Part shown: positions 33,006-42,035 of the stretch, piece by piece | Layout of the letters: each line of letters starts with the position of its first letter | Numbering within the stretch: the stretch's first letter is position 1 | Assembly: GCF_002561455.1 (NCBI RefSeq) | Contig: NZ_NTUP01000066.1 | Span: forward strand, 473,250-537,249 | DNA: 64,000 bases | Direction: 5' to 3' | From: Bacillus sp. AFS015802 | GTDB lineage: Bacteria > Bacillota > Bacilli > Bacillales > Bacillaceae_B | Made by a program: the position numbers and the translations under genes | The notes under the pieces: model-generated | The model's input: the letters and a program-made list of their open reading frames with translations, nothing else | Told to the model about the DNA's origin: nothing | Database searches by the model: none

Positions 33006-34055
33006 ATGGATAATGAATTATTTGACGTAACAGTCATTGGGGGAGGTCCGGCAGGCCTTTACTCAGCCTTTTATAGCGGTCTTAGAGAAATGAAGACAAA
33101 GATTATTGAATTTCAGCCTGAATTAGGTGGAAAGATACATGTATATCCCGAGAAGATGATTTGGGATGTAGGGGGAATGACTCCTGTACCGGGTGCAAAA
33201 CTTATAGAGCAGCTTGTTCAACAAGGGCTGACATTCGATCCGGCAGTCGTTCTAAATGAAAAGGTTGAATCGATCACACGCAATGAAGAAGGCATCTTTA
33301 TTCTTGAGGGTTGTTCCGGTGAAAAACACTATTCCAAAACGGTCATCGTCGCAGTGGGAAGTGGAATCATAAATCCTCAAAAGCTAGATATCGAAGGGGC
33401 TGAACGTTTCGAAATTTCCAATCTACACTATACGGTGAAATCATTGAAACGATTTAAAGGAAAGACCGTCATCATTTCAGGTGGAGGCAACTCAGCGATT
33501 GATTGGGCAAATGAACTGGAGCCGGTGGCTGAGAAGGTATACATAGCCTATCGTAAAGACACCCTTAAAGGACATGAAGCACAATGTGCCCAGCTCATGA
33601 ACAGCTCGGCTACCTGCTTACTGAACACCTCCATATCCAAATTGATTGCTGGTGCAGACCATGAATCCATTGAAAGGGTAGAGTTGACGAATCACCATTC
33701 AAAGGAAGTGTCCTATCTGCCGATAGATGAAGTGATCATCAATCATGGATATGAAATCGATACATCTTTACTTAAGAATAGTTCACTAGATATCGACATG
33801 ATCGATGAGTATTATATAGCTGGTACACCTACGAGCGAATCATCCATAGAAGGGCTTTATGCGGCAGGCGATATCCTGAAACATGAAGGAAAAGTGAATT
33901 TGATTGCCGGCGCTTTCCAGGATGCCGCAAATGCGGTAAATAAAGCCAAGCAATTCATTCAACCCGACGCCAACAAGTTTGCCATGGTATCTTCCCATAA
34001 CGAAGCATTCAAGAAAAGGAATAAAGAATTGGTTAAGCAGATGATGAAATCATAA
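33006..34055 (+). CDS. Ferredoxin/flavodoxin-NADP reductase-like flavoprotein (YcgT-type)
   Basis: A 349-residue thioredoxin-reductase-like FNR. FAD motif VIGGGPAGLYSAFYSGLRE at the N terminus, NADPH motif VIISGGGNSAIDWANELEP (about 155-175), and C-terminal FAD signature GLYAAGDILKHEGKVNLIAGAFQDAANAVNKAK. There is no CxxC redox pair, as expected for FNR type and unlike thioredoxin reductase. Its family supplies electrons to ferredoxin or flavodoxin, and the iron-repressed YcgT variety has been linked to siderophore iron release. ATG follows AAGGAG. It is divergent from the siderophore operon, sharing a Fur-box-bearing gap. Confidence 0.87.
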   Translation: MDNELFDVTVIGGGPAGLYSAFYSGLREMKTKIIEFQPELGGKIHVYPEKMIWDVGGMTPVPGAKLIEQLVQQGLTFDPAVVLNEKVESITRNEEGIFILEGCSGEKHYSKTVIVAVGSGIINPQKLDIEGAERFEISNLHYTVKSLKRFKGKTVIISGGGNSAIDWANELEPVAEKVYIAYRKDTLKGHEAQCAQLMNSSATCLLNTSISKLIAGADHESIERVELTNHHSKEVSYLPIDEVIINHGYEIDTSLLKNSSLDIDMIDEYYIAGTPTSESSIEGLYAAGDILKHEGKVNLIAGAFQDAANAVNKAKQFIQPDANKFAMVSSHNEAFKKRNKELVKQMMKS

Positions 34056-34088
34056 TGGTAATGCTGCCCCAGAGGATAGAGGGAGTGT

Positions 34089-34793
34089 TCATTTATACAG
34101 ATAGATTTTTATCTGATCCTGCTTATCTATCGTTGCCAGCAAGACGTCATGTACTGTTGTATCATAAGAATTTCTTAATTGATCGTGCAGCCAGGATTCG
34201 TCTTTATTCAGCTTCATTAATTCCGATAGGTTGACTCTGCCATCCTCAATAATGGGGATGGGGAGGTCAAATGCTTTAAAAGGGAGTGCGACATCCTGAT
34301 GTGTAACGGGCTGATACTGTGGTTTGAGAAAAAATGAAATCTCTCCTCCAGGCTCCCACAGGGCTATCGCAACTTTATGAACTTCTTCGATTTGCTGCTT
34401 CCTTAATTCAGATAACAGGCTTTCTACAGGAATCCTTGCTTTCTTAAGATTTTTATATAAGATTTCCCCGTTATGTATTATGGAAATAGGTGAAGGATCG
34501 AGTATTTTTCGTATGGAGATTGAATGAAGACTGAGGTAAACCCCAATCAGATAGAGAATCACCAACGTTCCCATAGTGAGCATAGATCCTTTCATTCCTA
34601 ACCCTTCGTCAGACAAGGGGTGAGCCATAATATTCCCGATTAAAAGTGCCATAACAAAATCAAGGAATCGCAGCTGAGAAATGGACCGTTGCCCCATTAA
34701 TTTGGTTATGACAAGTAAAAAGGTGAATCCTATAGCAGCACGGAAAATCCATTCCACAGCGGTTAATGAATCCTGGCTCATGAAGAAATCCAA
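34089..34793 (-). CDS. DUF421 membrane protein (YetF/YdfS type)
   Basis: A 234-residue protein with three N-terminal membrane segments (about 15-95) and a cytosolic DUF421 domain (about 100-225, with SIIHNGEILYKNLKKARIPVESLLSELRKQQI). The start is TTG at 34793, which has GGAGGA at the right distance; the next ATG, four codons later, is too far from it. DUF421 proteins are widespread in spore formers and the function of most is unknown. It is transcribed downstream of a TerC-type gene but separated by a terminator. Confidence 0.85.
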   Translation of the reverse strand: MDFFMSQDSLTAVEWIFRAAIGFTFLLVITKLMGQRSISQLRFLDFVMALLIGNIMAHPLSDEGLGMKGSMLTMGTLVILYLIGVYLSLHSISIRKILDPSPISIIHNGEILYKNLKKARIPVESLLSELRKQQIEEVHKVAIALWEPGGEISFFLKPQYQPVTHQDVALPFKAFDLPIPIIEDGRVNLSELMKLNKDESWLHDQLRNSYDTTVHDVLLATIDKQDQIKIYLYK

Positions 34794-34860
34794 TACACAC
34801 GTCCTCCTTCTTTCTTAACTGACAATTAGTCTTTCCAAAAAGCACTTGCAGGAAACAATA

Positions 34861-34886
34861 AAGATGCCTACAATTGCAGGCATCTT
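34861..34886 (-). terminator. Terminator after TerC-type gene
   Basis: AAGATGCCT and AGGCATCTT form a 9-bp stem with 8-base loop; on the minus strand TATTGTTT follows. Located seven bases after the stop codon. Confidence 0.75.
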
Positions 34887-34892
34887 CCAAGG

Positions 34893-35615
34893 TTATGCAT
34901 TATATTGGTGAACATTATTTTGATCAGATTGAGAACGTTTATTTGCCAGGAACCCACCAATAAGTATCGCGGCGGTTAGTACGATGGTGATGATTGTAGT
35001 AATCAGTCCATGTTCGATATTGATCAGATCCAGGAACTTCTCATCCGATACGATCATTTCCCCAGCTGTGTAAGCAAGGATCCCTGCGCCAAGGTAAGCG
35101 ATCCAGCGGAATCTTTCAAGGATTTTCACAATGGCTTTCGATCCGAATATCATGATCGGGATCGAGATGAATACCCCAAGGGCGATCATACCGATGTGTC
35201 CATGGGCGGCACCTGCGACGGCAACCACATTATCAAGGCTCATGGCAGCATCTGCGACAATGATCGTCATGATGGCCTGTCTGAGTCCGGTGTGTGATTT
35301 GATATTGGCTTCCTCTTCATCTTCAACGAGCACCTGGTAGGCAATCCATAGCAACAGGACTCCCCCTATGAGATGCACATAAGGAATCTGAAGTAAGTAG
35401 ACGATGATGGCAGCAAAGAAAATACGCAGGATCACGGCACCCGCCGTCCCCCAGAAAATGGCTTTGTTCTGAAGGTCTTTCGGTAATCTCCTCGTTGCCA
35501 AGGCAATGACAATGGCATTATCTCCAGATAAAATGATATCGATGGCTATGATTTTTAAAAGGGCAATGATTGCACCGGTAGATATGGCTAGTCCAAGTGG
35601 AAATAGGAAATCCAT
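34893..35615 (-). CDS. TerC-family membrane protein (metal exporter type, YkoY/YceF-like)
   Basis: A 240-residue TerC protein with seven or so membrane segments. The acidic membrane motif IIAIDIILSGDNAIVIALA and the second IIVADAAMSLDNVVAVAGAA bear the conserved metal-liganding Asp/Asn residues. TerC proteins in Bacillus export manganese or metallate secreted proteins. ATG follows GGAGGAAGC. I looked for a yybP-ykoY manganese riboswitch upstream; none is visible in the 100 bases before the start. Confidence 0.9.
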   Translation of the reverse strand: MDFLFPLGLAISTGAIIALLKIIAIDIILSGDNAIVIALATRRLPKDLQNKAIFWGTAGAVILRIFFAAIIVYLLQIPYVHLIGGVLLLWIAYQVLVEDEEEANIKSHTGLRQAIMTIIVADAAMSLDNVVAVAGAAHGHIGMIALGVFISIPIMIFGSKAIVKILERFRWIAYLGAGILAYTAGEMIVSDEKFLDLINIEHGLITTIITIVLTAAILIGGFLANKRSQSDQNNVHQYNA

Positions 35616-35784
35616 ATTGCTTCCTCCTTGTGTTTACGAATCTATGAAATAATTTGCTAACTAATCTATTATACCACATTTTTTCAATAGAAAAACTTCC
35701 AGCATTCATGTGTGCCGTTAACTCTATTCCATGGGAGGAATTTCATGGTTAATAGAAGGAGAGTCCAAAGTGGCGGATGTCAAA

Positions 35785-35823
35785 AAAATCCCCTTACTCG
35801 ATTCAGAAGAGTAGGGGGATTTT
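35785..35823 (-). terminator. Terminator of small minus-strand gene
   Basis: AAAATCCCCTTACTC pairs with GAGTAGGGGGATTTT (15 bp, one G-U) and on the minus strand is followed by TTTTTTT. It lies 11 bases after the stop of the 47-codon gene. Confidence 0.85.
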
Positions 35824-35834
35824 CGTTTTCATTC

Positions 35835-35978
35835 CTATTGAGGATATGGTGGCGGATAGGATTTTGTGATGGTTTTCTCACCTTTCTCAATTAAGAGGAG
35901 TCGCTCCAACATATGCGGACTTTTGTGAAGAGGAAGACGGACATAGGGTTCTGTGAACTTTATAAACAAAATGGCCAA
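35835..35978 (-). CDS. Small protein, 47 residues, unknown
   Basis: A 47-codon gene: TTG start at 35978 with AAAAGGA six bases upstream, and a strong terminator directly after the stop. The protein begins MAILFIKFTEPYVRLPL, carries MLERLLLIEKGEKTI, and ends in a proline-rich SYPPPYPQ. No membrane segment longer than a few residues. I do not recognise it. The in-frame extension upstream has no ribosome site and meets the tctC promoter. The gene is divergent from tctC. Confidence 0.55.
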   Translation of the reverse strand: MAILFIKFTEPYVRLPLHKSPHMLERLLLIEKGEKTITKSYPPPYPQ

Positions 35979-36009
35979 AAGAATCCTTTTGGAGTTTATT
36001 TTCGATTTA

Positions 36010-36051
36010 TTCTCATTCATTTCTGAATTTTCTATAATGAAAGCGTTATCA
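36010..36051 (+). promoter_or_regulatory. tctCBA promoter overlapped by CcpA cre site
   Basis: Promoter TTCTCA (36010-36015), 17-base spacer, TATAAT (36033-36038). The cre box TGAAAGCGTTATCA (36038-36051) starts at the end of the -10 box and matches the consensus TGWAARCGYTWNCA throughout. CcpA bound there would repress the transporter when sugar is available. Confidence 0.8.
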
Positions 36052-36078
36052 GAATAAATTTGAAGGGGGAAATCAAGG

Positions 36079-37092
36079 ATGAAGAAGAAAAGCGGTATCA
36101 TGGCTCTTATTTTATCAAGCTTATTAGTCGTAACCACTGCATGCGGAGGTTCGGACACGGCCAGTAATTCTGAAAGTGATGGGGACTGGACCCCGTCTAA
36201 ACCGATTGAAGTTGTGGCTCCTGCAGGCGCAGGAGGAGGCTGGGATACTACGGCGAGGACCGTATCAAAGGTGATGGAAGAACAGAATATCATCGATCAG
36301 CGCATGGCGGTCGTCAATAAGCCGGGAGGAGGAGGCTCTGTCGGATGGTCCTACATCAATGGGAAGAAAGGGGACAATCACACGATGTTTGTGACTTCAC
36401 CGCCGATATTCTTTGTTCCCCTCAATGGACAATCGACCCTTTCACACAAGGATTTCACGCCGATAGCGGGGGTGATTGCTGACTACGGTGCGTTTGTCGT
36501 AGATGCGGATTCCCCGTACGATACAATGAATGATCTTGTAGATGCGTTAAAGAAAGATCCAACATCCGTTTCGATTGTCGGGGTTTCTTCACCGGGCAGC
36601 ATGGATCATATGCAGTTCGTTAAAGCCGTGAAGGCAGCAGGGGTGGATGTAAAAAAGCTGAAATACGTTTCCGCTCAGGACGGGTCCGGTATGAGTATGC
36701 TTCTTGGAGGAAAAGTGGATGTCTATTCCACAGGTCTTGCCGAAGCATCTGAGCAAGCCCGGGCCGGTAAGGTGAAGGTTCTGGCGATTACCGCTCCAGA
36801 GCGTTTAGAAGGGGATACCGTTTCAGAGTTTCCAACCTTAAAAGAACAAGGGATCGATGATGAGTTTGTGGTTTGGCGCGGGTTTTTAGGGCCTAAGGAT
36901 ATGGATCCGGATGCCGTCGCTTTTTATGAAAAAGCCTTCAAGGAAATGATCGAAACGAATCAATGGAAGGAAATGCGCGATAAATTCGGCTGGACGGATA
37001 ACTATATGTCCTCAGAAGAGTTCGGTCAATTTCTGGATGAAGAATACAAGGAAATCGAAGCATTAATGGAGGAAATCGGTTTGAAAAAATAG
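36079..37092 (+). CDS. tctC: Tripartite tricarboxylate transporter substrate-binding lipoprotein TctC
   Basis: A 337-residue Bug/TctC-family binding protein. Signal with lipobox TTAC (Cys near 22) then an acidic linker. TctC motifs: PIEVVAPAGAGGGWDTTAR, VVNKPGGGGSVGWSYI, and a DVYSTGLAEASEQARAGKVKVLA stretch. It captures citrate-like di- or tricarboxylates outside the membrane and hands them to TctAB. ATG follows AGGGGGAAATCAAGG. First gene of tctCBA; CcpA and a CitA/CitB-type system located just after the operon likely control it. Confidence 0.93.
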   Translation: MKKKSGIMALILSSLLVVTTACGGSDTASNSESDGDWTPSKPIEVVAPAGAGGGWDTTARTVSKVMEEQNIIDQRMAVVNKPGGGGSVGWSYINGKKGDNHTMFVTSPPIFFVPLNGQSTLSHKDFTPIAGVIADYGAFVVDADSPYDTMNDLVDALKKDPTSVSIVGVSSPGSMDHMQFVKAVKAAGVDVKKLKYVSAQDGSGMSMLLGGKVDVYSTGLAEASEQARAGKVKVLAITAPERLEGDTVSEFPTLKEQGIDDEFVVWRGFLGPKDMDPDAVAFYEKAFKEMIETNQWKEMRDKFGWTDNYMSSEEFGQFLDEEYKEIEALMEEIGLKK

Positions 37093-37145
37093 GGGATCGG
37101 GAGCAGGATTTTCTGTTCCCCCTTTCTTGATAAGGAGTGAATCAA

Positions 37146-37604
37146 ATGCGAACCAAACCAGATCGGATCATCTCACTTATTTTACTTGTGTTTGCCGTGG
37201 GCTATCTGGCTCTAAGCTATCGGCTTCCGGCTTTTCCGTATGCGGTCATTGACAGCGACGTCCTTCCGAAAGGTCTCGGATACCTGCTCATCATTTTAGC
37301 CATAGTTCTATTCTTACAGGCGAAAGATGATACGGATGAAGATAAGAAGAGACGCTATGTGAAAAAAGAAGATGTCATCATTTTATTTTCCGTGCTTGCA
37401 GCTCTACTCGTTTATATTTTTCTATTAGAACCGGTGGGATTTTTATTATCTACTATCCTATTTTTACTCGTCATACCGTTCGTACTGGGATTCAAGAAAA
37501 AAAGAACGACGGTACTGGTGGCCTTTCTTTTTTCAGGGGTCATGTATTACTCATTCAACTATCTTCTCAATATAACATTACCACAGGGGATTTTACCCTT
37601 TTAG
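37146..37604 (+). CDS. tctB: Tripartite tricarboxylate transporter small membrane subunit TctB
   Basis: A 152-residue membrane protein with four predicted segments, as usual for TctB. The N-terminal motif RIISLILLVFAVGYLALSY and the mid-protein cytosolic Lys/Asp-rich stretch (DDTDEDKKRRYVKKEDV) fit. I chose ATG at 37146 with AAGGAG eight bases away; a GTG at 37137 overlaps that site. It pairs with TctA in the sodium-driven carrier. Confidence 0.88.
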   Translation: MRTKPDRIISLILLVFAVGYLALSYRLPAFPYAVIDSDVLPKGLGYLLIILAIVLFLQAKDDTDEDKKRRYVKKEDVIILFSVLAALLVYIFLLEPVGFLLSTILFLLVIPFVLGFKKKRTTVLVAFLFSGVMYYSFNYLLNITLPQGILPF

Positions 37605-37617
37605 GAGGTGAAAGAGC

Positions 37618-39132
37618 ATGATTGAAAGTATTTTATATGGGTTTCAAGTAGCCTTCACACCGGAAAACCTGTTCTTCGCCTTTATCGGGGTACTTGCGGG
37701 AACGATCATTGGTATGCTGCCGGGTCTTGGTCCGATCAGCGCCATAGCGATCATGATCCCCCTTAGTTACGGGATGTCCCCGGCTTCCGCTTTGATATTG
37801 ATGGCAGGGGTGTATTACGGTGCCGTGTTCGGTGGATCCACTTCTTCGATTCTTTTAAATGCTCCTGGGATTTCGGGTACGGTTGCAACAGCGTTTGACG
37901 GATATCCGATGGCAAAGCAGGGAAAAGCGGGAAAAGCTCTTGCCATAGCAGCCATCTCTTCCTTTGCTGGTGGAACAATCAGTGTGGTGGCACTCATGCT
38001 TGTCGCCCCTTATATGGCGAAGCTTGCGATCACATTCGGGCCAACAGAGTATTTCGCCCTTATGCTTCTTGGGCTTACGGCGATTTCCAGTTTATCAGAG
38101 GGATCCACCAATAAGGCCCTGATCTCGGCTACTATTGGATTAATGGTAGCGACGGTGGGGATCGATCAGCAAACAGGTACGCAGCGGTTCACATTTGGAA
38201 ATCCCGGTCTACTCGAAGGAATTGATTTTCTTATCATCGCACTGGGGTTATTCGCTCTTTCAGAAGTTTGTCAGCTGATTATATCGCGAAATGAAAACAC
38301 CTTGAAAGGGAAGAAAGCAGTCGGAAGCTTAAAGCTCGAGAAGCATGAATTAAAGGAAATGGCAGGTCCGATTGGCCGTCATTCAGTTCTTGGCTTTATT
38401 CTCGGGGTTCTTCCAGGAGCCGGGGCAACGATAGCCTCTTTTCTTTCCTATATTTCCGAAAAGCGCCTATCCAAAGATCCAAGTTCATTCGGGAAAGGGA
38501 ATATTAAGGGGCTTGCAGCTCCTGAAACATCCAATAATGCTGCAACAAGCGGTGCTTTTGTTCCCTTATTGACATTAGGTATACCCGGATCGGGAACGAC
38601 TGCAGTACTACTTGGAGCCTTGTTGGTTGTAGGCGTGCAGCCGGGACCGCTGATGCTTGAGGATCATCCGGACGTTTTCTGGGGTGTTATTGCCAGTATG
38701 TATATCGGCAATCTCTTCCTACTGGTGCTGAATCTCCCGTTAATTCCGATGTTGGCAAAAATCCTGTACATTCCCAAGCAGTTGTTAATTGCTTTGATCA
38801 TTGTCTTCTGTTTGATCGGAGTGTATGCAGTCAGCTTTAATACATTCCATTTATACCTCCTGGTCGGATTCGGTGTACTGGGCTATGTATTGAAAATGTT
38901 CAAATTTCCTGCGCCGCCCTTTATCCTGGCGTTTATTCTGGGGGGAATGATGGAGCAATCATTCAGGCAGGCGATGACGATTTCAAATGGTTCTTATAGT
39001 GTGTTTTTTCAAAGTAACATCACGATTGGATTACTGATTGTTTCCTTTCTCTCCCTTGTACTTCCAACAATATTGGGGTTAAGGAAAAAGGGGGGACCCA
39101 CACAGGTCGAGAACTTAAAAAAAGAAGCTTGA
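37618..39132 (+). CDS. tctA: Tripartite tricarboxylate transporter large membrane subunit TctA
   Basis: A 504-residue TctA protein with 11 to 12 membrane segments. It has the family motifs GTIIGMLPGLGPISAIAIMIPL near the start, YYGAVFGGSTSSILLNAPG, and GFILGVLPGAGATIASFLSY at mid protein. It forms the sodium-coupled tricarboxylate channel with TctB. ATG follows AGGAGGTG. Last gene of the operon; a terminator shared with the convergent two-component operon follows. Confidence 0.95.
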   Translation: MIESILYGFQVAFTPENLFFAFIGVLAGTIIGMLPGLGPISAIAIMIPLSYGMSPASALILMAGVYYGAVFGGSTSSILLNAPGISGTVATAFDGYPMAKQGKAGKALAIAAISSFAGGTISVVALMLVAPYMAKLAITFGPTEYFALMLLGLTAISSLSEGSTNKALISATIGLMVATVGIDQQTGTQRFTFGNPGLLEGIDFLIIALGLFALSEVCQLIISRNENTLKGKKAVGSLKLEKHELKEMAGPIGRHSVLGFILGVLPGAGATIASFLSYISEKRLSKDPSSFGKGNIKGLAAPETSNNAATSGAFVPLLTLGIPGSGTTAVLLGALLVVGVQPGPLMLEDHPDVFWGVIASMYIGNLFLLVLNLPLIPMLAKILYIPKQLLIALIIVFCLIGVYAVSFNTFHLYLLVGFGVLGYVLKMFKFPAPPFILAFILGGMMEQSFRQAMTISNGSYSVFFQSNITIGLLIVSFLSLVLPTILGLRKKGGPTQVENLKKEA

Positions 39133-39139
39133 TTATTAA

Positions 39140-39172
39140 AAAGCAGTGAGACGATCTACGCCTCACTGCTTT
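39140..39172. terminator. Bidirectional terminator between tct and two-component operons
   Basis: AAGCAGTGAG pairs with CTCACTGCTT around an 11-base loop. It lies between the stops of the convergent tctA and response-regulator genes. Confidence 0.8.
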
Positions 39173-39175
39173 CAT

Positions 39176-39874
39176 CTATTCTCGTATTGATAAAAAGTAT
39201 TTCCGCTGTGGTCTGCCGACGCCTCCATAAGTCAGCCCTACACTGATTTTGTTTTGTGAAACAAGGTACTCCAAATAGCGCCTGGCCGTTGTCCGGGTAA
39301 CACCGACCTCGCCGGCCATTTCCTCCGCCGTATACCCCCGAGTCTCGCCGGTTCCAATTGCTTTAAGGATGGAATCCAGTGTAATCATATCAATCCCTTT
39401 CGGTGGTTCAGGAGCGGTCTGAATCCTGCTTGTATTTTTCTTTCGATTAAAAAGGTTATCCACTTCATGCTGATTTACTACTTGAGAATCATTTATCCTT
39501 TCTTTATATTGCTGATATTTCAGTAGAGTGTCTTCAAATCGGCTGAAAATGATCGGCTTCAGGATATAATCGAATGCTCCCCCACGGATCGCATTTGAAA
39601 TGTGCTCGGTCTCCTTGGCTGCCGTGACAAGAATGACATCGGTGTTACGGTAATCCTTTCTGATCTCCCATAGAAATTCACTGCCTGTCCCATCAGGGAA
39701 GTAAACGTCGAGGAGTATCAAGTCCGGTTTGACGACAGGTAACACTTTTTTGGCTTCTGTGATAGTGGTGGCAATACCACCTACCTGAAATCGTTCCATT
39801 TGAGCGATATACTGACTGTTGATTTCGGCTGTTTGAATATCATCTTCTATAATGAATACATTCCATTTGTGCAA
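39176..39874 (-). CDS. Response regulator of CitB/DcuR type
   Basis: A 232-residue response regulator. The REC domain has the acidic pair IIEDD, phosphoacceptor Asp in LILLDVYFPDGTG (about residue 57), and a Lys in ILKPI. The C-terminal helix-turn-helix (EEMAGEVGVTRTTARRYLEYLV) is that of CitT/DctR-type regulators. It should activate the adjacent tct operon when its kinase senses tricarboxylates. ATG at 39874; the ribosome site GGGGGAG lies upstream. The kinase gene precedes it with a 12-base gap. Confidence 0.92.
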   Translation of the reverse strand: MHKWNVFIIEDDIQTAEINSQYIAQMERFQVGGIATTITEAKKVLPVVKPDLILLDVYFPDGTGSEFLWEIRKDYRNTDVILVTAAKETEHISNAIRGGAFDYILKPIIFSRFEDTLLKYQQYKERINDSQVVNQHEVDNLFNRKKNTSRIQTAPEPPKGIDMITLDSILKAIGTGETRGYTAEEMAGEVGVTRTTARRYLEYLVSQNKISVGLTYGGVGRPQRKYFLSIRE

Positions 39875-39886
39875 TTCATTCTCCCC

Positions 39887-41470
39887 CTAATGTTGCTTTG
39901 GAATACTGACCGTAAAGACGACTCCCCCAAGTTCACTATCTCCCACGGTCAAATTCCCTTGTAGCTGCTCCACGCATTTCTGTACAAGATGAAGGCCGAT
40001 TCCCCTATCCTTGCCGGATTTCGTGGAGTATCCCTTTATGAATATGGATTCCATATGCTGAACGCCTCTGCCGCTGTCTTCTATTTCAAAGATGAAATCA
40101 TTCCCGAGATCAGTCATGAATAATTGAACTTGCCTGTTAAGTTTCGGCCGGGATAGGACTTCTTCAAAGGCGTTATCAAGAATATTGCCGATGATCGTGA
40201 TCAATTTTTCCCGCTGGATATCCGTAAGAGGCGTGGTGATCGAGCTATCAGGATGAATCGAGAAAGACACCTTCAATTCTTGAGAGCGATTATATTTTCC
40301 AATAATCAGACCAGCAAGTACAGGATCAGGAACAGCTCTCAGTAAAAATTGAATCAGGTCCTCATAACCAGAGGATTCTTCCTGAATGAGGGTCAGTGCT
40401 TCTTCATGGTGATGGAGTTGGATCAGACCGGCAATCGTGTTCAGCTTATTTCGATACTCATGGGTCTGGGATCGCAATATGCCGGCATATTCTTGTACCT
40501 GTGACAATTCCTTCGTTAGCTGATCGATTTCATCCTTTCTTCTAAAGCTGGCCACCACTCCAACAATTTTCTCTGCTTCAAAAATAGGTAGCCTGTTGAC
40601 GATAAGGTCATGATGATTCAAAGAGATTTCATCGTCAAGCTGACTTTCCCTCGTTTCAAGCACGTCCATCATTTTCGTTTCGGGAATGACGTCTAAAATG
40701 TGCCTGCCTCTATATGAATGTTGATGATGGAGGGCTAAAATGCTGTGAGCTTTCGCATTGATTTCAGTAATCGAGCCATGCTGGTCGATGGCGATGATTC
40801 CCTCCCGGACCGATTCGATGATTGCCCGCTTTTCCTTGAATTGCATGGCGATTTCCTTGGGCTCCAAACCGAAGATCGCTTTCTTAATTCCTTTTCCTAT
40901 GAAAAAGGAGCCGATGATCCCGATTAAAAGGATGATCGTGACGAGTACTAAGACCTTTGTCCGGTAGGGGATGACAATGTCGTGGATACTGTCTTCAAGA
41001 AATCCGACTGACACGACACCAATGATTTCATTTTGTTTATTTCTGATCGGAACTTTTCCCCTGACAGAGGGACCCAATGACCCCGTCGCATGGGAAACAT
41101 ATGACTCCCCATTTATTAATGCCCGATCATTATCTCCCCCGACCATCTTTTTTCCGAGTCGTTCAGGCATCGGGTGGGAGTAGCGGACTGAGTCTTTATT
41201 GCCGACTACTATGAAGGTGGCCCCGGTTTCTTTACGGATTTCTTCGACTAAGGGTTGAATGATAACTTCCGGCTGGTTTTGACTAAATGCATCGATGACT
41301 GCAGGCATCTTGGAGACAGACTGTGCCACGGACAGGGCCTGCTTTCCTTTCAGGTCTGTCAGAGTCCCTGATAACATACGAAAGAAAATGACCGATAGGG
41401 ATACTATTAAAATGGAAAGAAGTGTTAACACAATCGCAATAATCTTAGACTGAAGTGAGAACTTATTCAT
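39887..41470 (-). CDS. Sensor histidine kinase of CitA/DcuS type
   Basis: A 527-residue membrane sensor. One membrane segment (about 10-32), an extracytoplasmic PASTA-like sCache/PDC sensor (about 33-175), a second segment (about 178-198), a PAS domain (about 215-310), the phosphoacceptor His in SQTHEYRNKLNTIAGLIQLH, and an ATPase domain with GNILDNAFEEVL, DSGRGV and GIGLHLVQ. This is the layout of citrate/dicarboxylate sensors. Together with the regulator it probably controls tctCBA. ATG at 41470; ribosome site AAGAAGGAAACC. Confidence 0.92.
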   Translation of the reverse strand: MNKFSLQSKIIAIVLTLLSILIVSLSVIFFRMLSGTLTDLKGKQALSVAQSVSKMPAVIDAFSQNQPEVIIQPLVEEIRKETGATFIVVGNKDSVRYSHPMPERLGKKMVGGDNDRALINGESYVSHATGSLGPSVRGKVPIRNKQNEIIGVVSVGFLEDSIHDIVIPYRTKVLVLVTIILLIGIIGSFFIGKGIKKAIFGLEPKEIAMQFKEKRAIIESVREGIIAIDQHGSITEINAKAHSILALHHQHSYRGRHILDVIPETKMMDVLETRESQLDDEISLNHHDLIVNRLPIFEAEKIVGVVASFRRKDEIDQLTKELSQVQEYAGILRSQTHEYRNKLNTIAGLIQLHHHEEALTLIQEESSGYEDLIQFLLRAVPDPVLAGLIIGKYNRSQELKVSFSIHPDSSITTPLTDIQREKLITIIGNILDNAFEEVLSRPKLNRQVQLFMTDLGNDFIFEIEDSGRGVQHMESIFIKGYSTKSGKDRGIGLHLVQKCVEQLQGNLTVGDSELGGVVFTVSIPKQH

Positions 41471-41627
41471 CTTGGTTTCCTTCTTTTTTAGAAAATTCTA
41501 TTATTACTAGAATAAAAGAGTCGGAGGGTTTGTACAAGAGTTGATGAAAACTTGAGAGCTGTGTTTTAAACATACAGCACGTGGTATAGGTATCATAGAC
41601 TATTTTCAGAGGAGGATTTATTGCGTT

Positions 41628-42035
41628 TTGGCAACCATCGTTACAATAGGAGCCATTTTATTTATCTTGGTGAACTTAATCTATTTTTTTAAGGATGAGC
41701 ATTTCAAGTACAGTTATTTCAGTACAGCTCTATTTTATAAACTTTTCTTTGTACTGCTCAGTATCATGATTGCATTTGCCGTACTCTATTATGCTCTGTC
41801 GTTTGGAAACCCGATGCTGCGGATAAGTTCCCCGAGTGGAAAGCCGGTGGAGCATACATTCCTGAATTATCTATATTATAGCGGGGTGACCATTCTGTCT
41901 GTCGGATACGGGGATTATATCCCGACGGGGCATATCAGGTTCTTTGCACTGCTTGAAGCGGCGATCGGGCTGTTACTTCCGACGGCCTACTTTATGAAAG
42001 TGCTGGAATCCAAAGGTAGTAAGGGGAATGAATAG
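41628..42035 (+). CDS. Potassium-channel-like membrane protein
   Basis: A 135-residue protein with two to three N-terminal membrane segments, a pore helix and the selectivity filter TILSVGYGDYIPTG (about 88-101), then a final membrane segment. This is the two-pore-domain-like ion-channel fold with filter SVGYGD. The start is TTG at 41628, 12 bases after GGAGG, which is longer than usual; no better start is visible. It lacks a cytosolic gating (RCK) domain, so gating is unclear. Confidence 0.82.
   Translation: MATIVTIGAILFILVNLIYFFKDEHFKYSYFSTALFYKLFFVLLSIMIAFAVLYYALSFGNPMLRISSPSGKPVEHTFLNYLYYSGVTILSVGYGDYIPTGHIRFFALLEAAIGLLLPTAYFMKVLESKGSKGNE

Noticed and set aside
35616..35710. Manganese riboswitch before the TerC-type gene
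   Set aside because: No yybP-ykoY core motifs were seen in the upstream region.
35712..35894. Plus-strand frame starting after GGGAGGAATTTC
   Set aside because: It reads through the terminator hairpin of the minus-strand gene and gives a very basic, low-complexity product. The opposite-strand frame fits the signals better.
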